In this document: in pieces, positions 55,991-64,000 of the stretch
Layout of the letters: every line of letters starts with the position of its first letter
How positions within the stretch are numbered: the stretch's first letter is position 1
Translations under genes and position numbers: made by a program
The notes under the pieces: generated by a model
What the model saw: the letters and a program-made list of their open reading frames with translations, nothing else
What the model was told of the DNA's origin: nothing
The model's database searches: none
Source: Aspidiotus rigidus
Taxonomy: Eukaryota > Arthropoda > Insecta > Hemiptera > Diaspididae
Direction: 5' to 3'
Assembly (NCBI GenBank): GCA_035079385.1
Contig: JAVHKY010000008.1
Span: forward strand, 2,464,001-2,528,000
DNA length: 64,000 bases

Positions 55991-57619
55991 ACAATTTTTC
56001 GAATTTATAGGAGCTGATCCTCCAATAAAGGAATAAAGGATACCGGGAAAAAAGATGAGGAGCAATTTGACACAAATTATTGACATTATTTTCGAGTCAA
56101 AATCTCAATTTGGAGGGGCCAAGAGCTACCGAACTCCTTTTTGATATTTCATAATTTGAAATTTTTCACTTTTCTCTCTCGTGAAACAGATAATATCTTT
56201 CTTCAGTAGATCATAAATATTCTAAATCGTTACAAAAATTCAAGTTTTCAATGTAGCTTGCGTACATTATGTGAGCGTGAGATGGTGAACGGTAGATACA
56301 GTATACAGAATAACTATCTCATCTACATCAGGCTCGTTTATTTCGCACATTTATTTAAACTGACCTCATCATAAGTAACGCACGACAAACACGTTAATAC
56401 TGCAATATAATATGTAGGGATTCTAAACAACACCAACATACGTACGTAAAATAAGTTGGTGTATCCTATGAAGTATACCATGAACGTAGGCATTAAATTG
56501 TTTAAAATGCTGTATTTTAACATTATTCGCTTCAAGTGTACCGTAAACCTGAAGTGTCTCCTTTCTCTCTCGCTCTCTCAGCATTCCAGTTGCACACCTT
56601 TTTCTCTCGGTTCGGTGCTTCCTAAAAGTTACCGTTTCTTCACTTTGATAACTGATTGCCTAATACGAGTTTTTGAACTCTACACCTGCATTGATGAAGG
56701 AGATTTCAAATTCTACGGTAGATAAACTTATATTGGGCGTAGAGTGTGCACAACATGTGCGAATAAATGACTACGTTTACTATGGAAGCACAAATATCAT
56801 GTATTATCCTCCCAGTTTATGCCCTCGAACCACCATCTCATACCTCAGATAGTTGTATCTACCCATCTTAAAACAGAAACGAAAGAGTGACACCAACAGA
56901 AAGGCTGATCAATATTTGAAGTAAAATGTTGGAAGATGGATTTACGAGAGGATATTCAACGAGTTGATTGAGCTGCAGATCCGATAAAATGGCGAAGAAA
57001 AGATTTTAAAAGTAGAGTTGTGGCTGAAAAAGACAAAAAATAAAGATGGTTGATGCGAATAGAATTTTTTCAGTCCCTGCACCCTTATCAAGTTTCAACT
57101 CTCGAACGACACATATGAGGAGTCAAATGGAACTGGTTTTCGCACAGTGTGCCATTTGGTAGCTTTTTTTTTTTTTCTTCAGCTTTAATAATGATCAAAT
57201 TTGCAACTGAACAAATTTAAAGGACAATTTGTCAATTCTACTCTCCGACTCCCTTCAACCTCGTCGATTTGACCGAGAATTATAGTTCTTTCAAAGTCTT
57301 GGTCGACATTGCTTCGATATATTACCGAAATCGACCTCAGGTCATATTTGAGTCGACTTCTTCTTCTATCGAACTGACATCGTCGACTTCAGTTTGATTT
57401 ATAGTTCTCGGGTCATGTACGCTAGTCGACTTCCAAACGACCTCAAAGGGCGTTGAATCAACCTAAAATTGATGTCATAATTCTCAATTCCTAATTAGGA
57501 TCAACCAAAAGTCAACTTTGATAGCAAGTCCACATGAAGTCAGATTTTTGACCATAGTTTGACTCATTATGGTCGTCAATGTGTAATTGAAAAATTAGAA
57601 AGATCTTAAGTGTACGATT
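55991..57619. other. Intergenic DNA; GTCGAC-rich stretch at 57.25-57.55 kb
   Basis: No gene recognised. 57245-57560 has many 'gtcgac/tcgactt/gaccga' words spaced irregularly, resembling a degenerate short-unit repeat. A T-rich tract is at 57164-57178. Confidence 0.4.
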
Positions 57620-60100
57620 CTACTTTATTAACCCTGTGATTTGATTGGTTACGTCGTGATTTGTTTATCTGCATATGTGCTGCGTATTTGCTATCACCCT
57701 ATTGGTCGGTTCGGTTCTTTCTGTCTCGTCCAATCACTAATTTGAGTAATCTGCTCAAGCTTGTTTTGTCCTCTTCTTTCGTCTGGTTGTTGCTCATTCT
57801 CTTTGTCATGTTTGGCCTAATCGCTGCACGACTGCATCACCCTGTTTGTGTACTCTCCTATGTATGGCAATGATCAAGAGCATTCTCTCACCATACTGTC
57901 ATGAATTCCCTTCTTTACTTCCGTTTTCCCAAAGAATTCCTCAACCACGCCTCTAGAGAGTAGTTGTTTGCTGCTGCAATCTACTTTACTCTCTTAATTT
58001 CTCTCCTTTTCTCTTCATTGTTTTTCAGGAAAGATATTGCTCGGTAGCACTAGTTCTGAATCGCCGCGTAACTTGTGCCTAGGGTGGTGGTGGGAGTTGT
58101 GTGGGATGATGGTGTCGGTGTACGCTGGCTTCATGTAGATTTTGTATTTTATCCTACTGTCCTCCAGTGTGAGTATTAGGTCCAAAAAGTTGATGGTCTC
58201 ACTGTAAATTTGATGCTTTCAGTGCATAGCATTCGTTTCCAGAAGGGATTGATCCGCCTGTCTATTATGGCTCGACCACACATTTAAGCTAGACCAGCAC
58301 TTGATAGAGTTTCTGAATTTTCTGTTTTTCAATATCTTATTTTCCATGTCATTCACAGTGGGGAACCCTCACTTTTTTTTTGGTACATCACATGTTTTGA
58401 AAATTTCATTGAAAAGTGAAATTTTGCCAACTTACTTTCAAGCTTGACTATTAAAATCCTGGAATGACGAAGAGATTGCCCCGATTTCTGATCGCTTCGC
58501 CCCTTCACATAGCAGACTATCTTGATGCCTGTTTGGTTTTGAGCCTGATTATCAAAACTCACGGGTTCTTGAAACCTATTTTATGGGGTACGTGGAATTT
58601 GAAAAATGTTTGTAACATCAAAAGGCTGACTTATGACGTCATCAAATTATGACATCACAGATCCGGACTGTGGGAGGGGAACTTAAAAAAAAAGATATGT
58701 GACGTCGTCAGACTGTGATGTCATAAGGCTCAGCTATGACGTCTCAGGCCCCGCCTCAAGCCATATATTATAGGAGGGGGACGTGGGAATTTTCGAGCTC
58801 GCAGACGGCTGACGTTTTTTCCGAAAAACCCCCCAATAAAACAGGTTGCCTGCTAAAAAAACTGATCTATGACCACATCAAAATGTGACGTCATATGTCC
58901 AGCCCCCAAGCTAGAAATGGTAGGAGGGGGGCTTTGAAAATTTTCGAGCTCCGAGCTTTGCCAGCCGGCCGGTGGACGATTTTTCCGACCCCTCCCCCCC
59001 CCCCCCGATAAAACAGGTTCTGTGTAAAAATCCTGAACTAAATATTCTTCCGTTTTCAGTACATCGCAGATTCCCTAGATGTACCGGAAGATTCGCCACT
59101 GGTCATTCATGAATATCTCCACCAGTATCGGTGGCATCGGTGATCCAAATCCTCTTTCTTGGCCGTAGAACTTGTTATTCAATCGGCAGTAATTCTGGTC
59201 CACAATGTCTTCCACTATTTCGTCAGGATTCCCGTGGTAGCTGTTGTTTTGCAGTAGGGCGAGAAATTCCTTCTTTGGTATGATACAAAACATTGGCAGA
59301 TCCAAGGATATTACAGTAGTTTGTAGTTACTCCTGATTTCCACTTTGTCCAGTTGCTCTTTCAATTCTCAGTTGTTTCTGATGCTTTGTCTGAGTGCAAA
59401 CTGGTAGTTTTCTTCCAAAAATCTGGCCACGATCTTTGGGGTGATCAGATGCTATTAACCAATGGTTTCGTCGGACGATTCTCTTTGGGAAAGCTTACAA
59501 TTCTTTTGAATTTTGATACTAACGAGTTTATCGCAAGCGTTCTTGCACACATAGGTACAATGTTCTTTTTCAACACAGTTTTCAGCCTCTTCTGGTCTTT
59601 GGTATCCATTCTCTGCAATGCCATTTACGACTTCACTTTTCGTGTATAGTCGTCATAGCCGGCAACGTATGAGTGACTCGGGGGCTGGAACCCCCTGAGA
59701 TTTTAGAAAATTATGCCTTTTTAGTTTTTGCGTAATAAAAAAATTAAAAATTTTGTCGAGCATACTGGGAAAATTGTAAGTTGCCGCCTATGGTAGTCGT
59801 CTCTCTCCATTATACCTTTGTCCATCTTTATCAAGACCAGGCTGTTCTGTAGATTTGTGACCTTCCTCGGCATTACTTGCGTTCTGTCATTGATTTGGTA
59901 CATATTCTCTTGATTTCCAAGAGTACTTCCCCAATTCTGGTTCGGGCTTCTGGTCTCGCGTTTCATTCTATGGTTTGGATTACTTGTCCGCAGCTAATGG
60001 CCGCATATTTTCGAGCTTACACTGCACTGTGTCAATTTCTCTGGCTGGTTGTACTTGAAGAAAAATAAAGATATTAGCTTAGCCACCTTACATGCCTTTT
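57620..60100 (-). pseudogene. Penelope-like element (family A, copy A2), split by a hAT-like insertion
   Basis: Reading the minus strand from the right: an N-terminal segment near 59750-59860 (NLQNSLVLIKMDKG); a motif A-like DLPMFCIIPKKEFLALL and motif B-like GFGSPMPPILVEIFMND (59110-59305). The hAT-like insertion follows. The RT then resumes with MENKILKN and, near 58090-58200, INFLDLILTLEDSRIKYKIY followed by MKPAYTDTII. Linker text KKGIHDSMVRECS and YIGEYTNRV (about 57860-57930) matches copy A1 (KKGTHDSIVRNYS, YIGQYTNKV), and a conserved 3' region follows to 57640. The YVDD motif and the GIY-YIG core are lost or deleted. Confidence 0.75.
58356..59101 (-). mobile_element. 745-bp hAT-like non-autonomous element, copy 2, with 8-bp target duplication
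   Basis: GTCATTCA stands at 58348-58355 and again at 59102-59109, a perfect 8-bp target-site duplication as made by hAT transposases. The element itself has the same ends as copy 1 (CAGTGGSGAA) and about 97% identity by eye over its whole length. It interrupts the RT of PLE copy A2 directly after EIFMND, and the PLE frame resumes on the other side. The PLE therefore inserted first. No transposase; trans-mobilised. Confidence 0.93.
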
Positions 60101-63100
60101 TCTAGCAGTCTTTCTTTGTCTTTCGCTTGAAAGATTTTCGGTTCCGGGAGAAAAGTTGTGCTTTTGTTTCGCTGTCTCTTCCTTTCTTACTGCTTTGTTT
60201 CGGGTCAATGTCGCAAGCTTATTCGGACCGAAAGGTTGATTTTGAGTTTATTTTTGCTCAAGATTATGATTCCATCATTAGGAGTCGATCTGACGTTGAG
60301 TCGATATTGAATTCTGGGGGGCAGAAGGGTATCAAAAATATCGCCAAGTTTTTGAATTAAAAATAGTTAAGGGCGATGTTTTGATTTTCGTTTCAAACTA
60401 TTTTTTCTGATTATACGTTATTGCGTAAGTTTCTTTTTGTTTTCTCAGTTCAAAATAGCACTCGAATATGGAATTTGCTTCGCAACAAAGGAGAATAGAA
60501 GCGCTATAAATCTGAAGCAACGTCGAGCGAGCCAAAATAGGTAACATTTTTTAATAACAACAGAAACGAAACGTAGATCCGAGATTAATCTGAGAGGCAG
60601 ACGAAGAAGAGATTTTCACGCCATTTCAATCGACGCACACAATATAAGTTACACATAAATAAAAGGAAGGCAAAAAACTCGCTAAAAAAATATAAAAGGT
60701 ATTATTAAATCAAAAATGTGGTTTCTATAATAAGCCGAAAACCAGTTTTGCAGTTTTCGACCTACCTCAAGTATCGTACGCTTGCGTTGCTCTCTCGTTG
60801 TAGCCTACCCGTATTTTCATCAATAGTCGTTCGAGCGGCTCCTCTTCCCCTCTGCGGTGCATTCAGCCAGCAGTCTGATGCACGCAGCGTACTTTCGAGA
60901 TATGTGGTACGTATACGTATTGTTGGCATTTTCAACGAACGCGAATGCAACGCGCTGCATTTCCTTAATGTATGGTATTACGAGTTCGAAAAACAAGTTT
61001 CGAAGACTTTTGGCAGGATTTTTTTTTTACAAACCTTCCTATGCGAAAACTAGTTTTTCGTATACGCGTAGAACGCACAATGCTGCATACCTGATGATGG
61101 TTGGCGGATGGTGGATGGTACATTTATTTCTGTTACCCGTTTCAATGTGCATTCTGCTTCCTCCGATCTTCTTTAGCGACGACATTTTTAGATCGTTCCA
61201 TCCCATTCTGGACAGCTTGCGTTTATTCAGTTCGACTTGCTGGAGCGAAATTGGTTTTTTTTTATCAAAGTATACGAACTTTCCTGTGTCATCGTCCTTT
61301 TCACCCCGATGCGATCTCAGTCTAAACAAACTGAATGCAGGGAAACAAAAAGCGTAACGACTTGAACGCTCGAGTTTCAAAAAAGAAGAAAAAAAAAGTC
61401 GTTGCATTTCAAATTGAGATGCTCGAGACCGGTGAAAAATGCGGGTAAGAATACAAGGCTATTAAGGCCTACCGGTACGTAGATAGACGCCATTTTATGC
61501 TGCGCGGTGTTTTCAATCTCATAATACGCATCTCTAAATCATGTGCACTCTATCGCGGATGCCTATGTGAGTCATGTTTCAATTCGTGATACTCGTTCAA
61601 ATAAATAACGATCGACTTTGACAGTAACAATGTGCTGCTCGAATTGAATTCGTTTACCTTTTAGGTTGTCTCGATATTATACGAAAAAAAAAAAAAAAAA
61701 AGAGTGGGGAAGAGTATTATAGAAAATAGTAAGAACTAATCACTATGTACTTGAGGTTAACTAGTTTTTGCCTTTTACCTTCCCTTTTCTGTCTCTCCTT
61801 AATATTATTCTAGCCTATATATGCGCGCAATTTCAGTAATTGAACGATTCATGTTCAGGTCTTCGGTATCAGTCGCCTTAAAATGGGTTGGTTAATTTTT
61901 TTCTCTCTTCAGGTGCATGTCGTAGATGAAGGTGTGAATGTAAATGAACGCATACTGATGGCAAGGCTCTATAAATAAGAGGGCCTGTTCAACGTTCGAT
62001 GTACGGTACAGCGTAGGTTGTTACCAATTCGAGTAATTTTAGTCGCGAGATAGGTCCTAGATTGAAAAAATTCGCGGCTTGAGGGGATATGGTTTTATTA
62101 ACTGATGATAAATAAGAAATGCGTAGAACTTGTTTTTTGGCTAAGAATTAGAAATATGGGCCGAGTTCAATAAACCGTTTGCCTTTCCATCGTGAATGTA
62201 GCCCTCATGAAGCTTGAATTTCAAGTCTCCTGTAGTAAATCTCTGAAATTAGTTGAAACTTTCTCGTCTCCTCGACGCTTAAAATAATTCCTACTCTTTC
62301 GTTTCACATGTATATCGAGGAATCTCTTGAATCCTTTATCTTGTCCAAATCATATGGGGGAAAAAATATGGATGTGGTTGAGGGTGGAGTCAAGAAATTG
62401 AATTCCTTTTTTGCCACCAATTTTGAGGATAAAATGATTGGTGGATTCGAACGAGGAAAAGTTTGAAAAAGATGATCGGGCTCGGTCTGAAAGTATAGGT
62501 CATAGTATATCGATAAAGTAAACAGACAAAGATTCATGAAAACTTCTTCAACTTGTGGAACAATAAGTGATTCTACTGATCCCACCAGCAGGCCTGAGAT
62601 TTTCAGTAGGTCAGGATTAAAGAATCCCAAATTCATGGTTGTAATCTTAGGACTGTGAAAAACGATTTCAGTGTGGGCCCCGCTGATAGATCCTCTTGAG
62701 AGCGATTCGGCTCGTAGCAGCTGTGCTGCTGACAAATAATTGATGGGAGGGATTGATTTGTTTCTAAATCGATCAATGCATAATTCGAAGAGATCGAGAA
62801 ATTGGTCGCTAAGGTTGTAATTTAATCAATTAATTCGCAGCAACGAAAGAAGAATCGATTTTTCGAGTCACCTCGTCTATCTTTTGAGTGCGCCATTTAT
62901 GGCGCATTTACGCCGAGTTTTCAAACATTTTTCAACGCAACACAACACACAACATTCCCCATAAAACCGAATGGAATCGGGTCAGCACAACATTGTTGAA
63001 AAATGTTTAAACACACAGTGTAAATGCACTATATGTCACACGAATTATTATGACTATTTTCAAGATTGAGAAATTTCTATTGCGGAAGTCGTGCCCTAAT

Positions 63101-63117
63101 ATCAACAACTCTTTTTT
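60101..63117. other. Mostly unique-looking DNA, no recognised gene
   Basis: 60.7-61.4 kb has overlapping frames on both strands without domains. An A19-like tract lies at 61684-61702. A TATA-like site at 61970 is listed separately. 62304-62735 has a 143-codon minus-strand frame with no recognisable domain, which I treat as fortuitous. Confidence 0.35.
61970..61977 (+). promoter_or_regulatory. Possible TATA box
   Basis: TATAAATA in a locally GC-richer setting, followed by 'agagggcctgttcaacgttcgatg'. A start site would be expected near 61998-62003. No open reading frame or splice signals downstream support a gene, so this may be chance in AT-rich DNA. Confidence 0.2.
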
Positions 63118-63365
63118 CTAGCGGGGAACCGGCTATCCCTTCTGTTGGGCGTACTTTCAGAAAATTTTCGTCCGCGAGCGCGGGCGAGAGTGGCCCGAGG
63201 TTGATGATGTCATGGAGAGGAGGGTGGAGACTAAGAAAAATTTTGACGCTCGAGCTTTATATGATATGAGGGGGACTTGAAAAAACGACGGATTTCTTGA
63301 AATTGCAGCACGTTCAAGTTGTCACGTCATCATTTTCGGGACTTAAAAAAACTTTAGGCTCCGAG
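63118..63365 (-). repeat. Family-X repeat copy (hAT-like), partial
   Basis: The plus strand begins 'tagcggggaaccggctatccc', the degenerate X terminus. It continues 'ttcagaaaattttcgtccgc', 'ttgaaattgcagcacgttca' and 'tcatcattttcgggactt', matching the reverse complement of 39442-39708. It breaks off at 63365 where LINE sequence begins. Confidence 0.7.
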
Positions 63366-64000
63366 TATAAAAATCTTTTCCCCAAAATAAAGGACTCACT
63401 CCAAAATTATGATACTGAAGAAGAAAACAACCTGGATGTTGACGAGTCTCTGATCACAGACATAATAAAAAAACTAAACAATAAGAAAGCAAATGGGTCG
63501 GACGGAATATCTAATAAAATGATAAAAATTATTAATAAAAATTGTCCAATAATTTTAATAACTATTTTTCAGAAACTCCTTCAAATGAAATATTTTCCTG
63601 ATATTTGGAAGCTTGGGAAAATGAAACTCATAAATAAACCTGATAAGGACCTTTCTGAAATCAATTCCTACAGACCAATAACTCTTTTATCATCCTTAGG
63701 TAAAGTATATGAAAAAATTATAAGACACCTTTTGAATCAGGAAATTAGAAAAAATAACATCTTACATACACAACAATACGGCCTTAGGGAAGGAAGGTCG
63801 ACAGAAATGGCGCTTACTGAACTAATGAAAACACTTGAACAATATAAAAATGCTCACAAACATATAATTTTAATAAGCTTTGATGTCACGGGAGCGTTTG
63901 ACCGAGTCATCTGGTCTAGCTTGGCCGAAATAATGGATAAAAATAACATAAGTAGGCATATAATACAGATAATACAAAGCTACCTGGGAAATAGGAAAAT
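63366..64000 (+). CDS. LINE reverse transcriptase fragment (I/R1 group), runs off the window
   Basis: An uninterrupted frame of over 210 codons without an upstream start, read directly. It contains LNNKKANGSDGISNKMIKII, INSYRPITLLSSLGKVYEKI, the fingers/palm segment QQYGLREGRSTEMAL and motif A ILISFDVTGAFDRVIW, and ends at SYLGNRKI near the window edge; motifs B and C lie beyond it. 'FDVxGAFDxVxW' is typical of R1/LOA-type LINEs. The junction with family-X sequence at about 63365 marks a 5' truncation. No frameshift is visible, so it may be fairly recent. Confidence 0.8.

Noticed and set aside
62304..62735. 143-codon minus-strand frame
   Set aside because: No recognisable family or splice context, and it lies in AT-rich DNA where frames of this length arise by chance.
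1..64000. tRNA, rRNA and host exon signals
   Set aside because: Reading by eye gave no cloverleaf with A and B boxes, no rRNA core and no exon with domain content. A covariance-model scan and RNA-seq mapping would be needed to exclude small ones.

Overview
This is a non-coding, AT-rich stretch of a metazoan nuclear genome, most likely an arthropod and probably an insect. The evidence is the transposon spectrum: RNase H-bearing LINEs of the I/R1 group, an RTE-type LINE, several Penelope-like elements (PLEs) with GIY-YIG domains, a DIRS-type tyrosine-recombinase retroelement, and hAT-like and CACTA-like non-autonomous DNA elements. I found no gene I would call a host gene. There are no convincing exons, rRNA genes, prokaryotic operons or CRISPR arrays.

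Layout, left to right. 1-1070: a dispersed repeat family holding a 252-bp TA-flanked miniature element. 1075-1960: the 3' part of a PLE. 3236-5251: a 5'-truncated LINE with an uninterrupted 644-codon frame and an AAAAT-rich tail. 5659-6012: a PLE fragment inside a ribozyme-like inverted repeat. 6180-9215: simple repeats and local tandem duplications. 9780-9990: a PLE scrap. 13040-16540: R1-group LINE debris around a degenerate PLE (13770-15340). 16540-17155: dispersed-repeat families X/Y. 19662-23208: a 3.5-kb foldback-like composite with long inverted ends and internal tandem arrays that change orientation. 24483-27600: a tandem array split by a young RTE insertion (24839-27258). 30990-31370: an R1-group remnant. 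31710-32093: a near-palindromic CACTA-like MITE. 39384-41160: more X/Y repeats. 41530-42125: a tandem duplication. 43934-44678: one copy of a 745-bp hAT-like element. 47289-50391: a DIRS-type element with its reverse-transcriptase core deleted. 53640-55990: nested X/Y repeats and a second array related to the foldback interior. 57620-60100: a PLE on the minus strand, split at 58356-59101 by the second copy of the 745-bp hAT-like element with a perfect 8-bp target duplication. 63120-63365: another X repeat. 63366 to the window edge: the beginning of a further LINE fragment.

The long stretches in between (about 10.2-13.0, 17.2-19.5, 27.6-31.0, 32.1-39.3, 42.1-43.9, 44.7-47.3, 50.4-53.6 and 60.1-63.1 kb) look like unique intergenic or intronic DNA without recognisable genes. 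Nothing here works together as a pathway. The window is a record of successive, nested transposon insertions, and several relative ages can be read from the nesting and target-site duplications.
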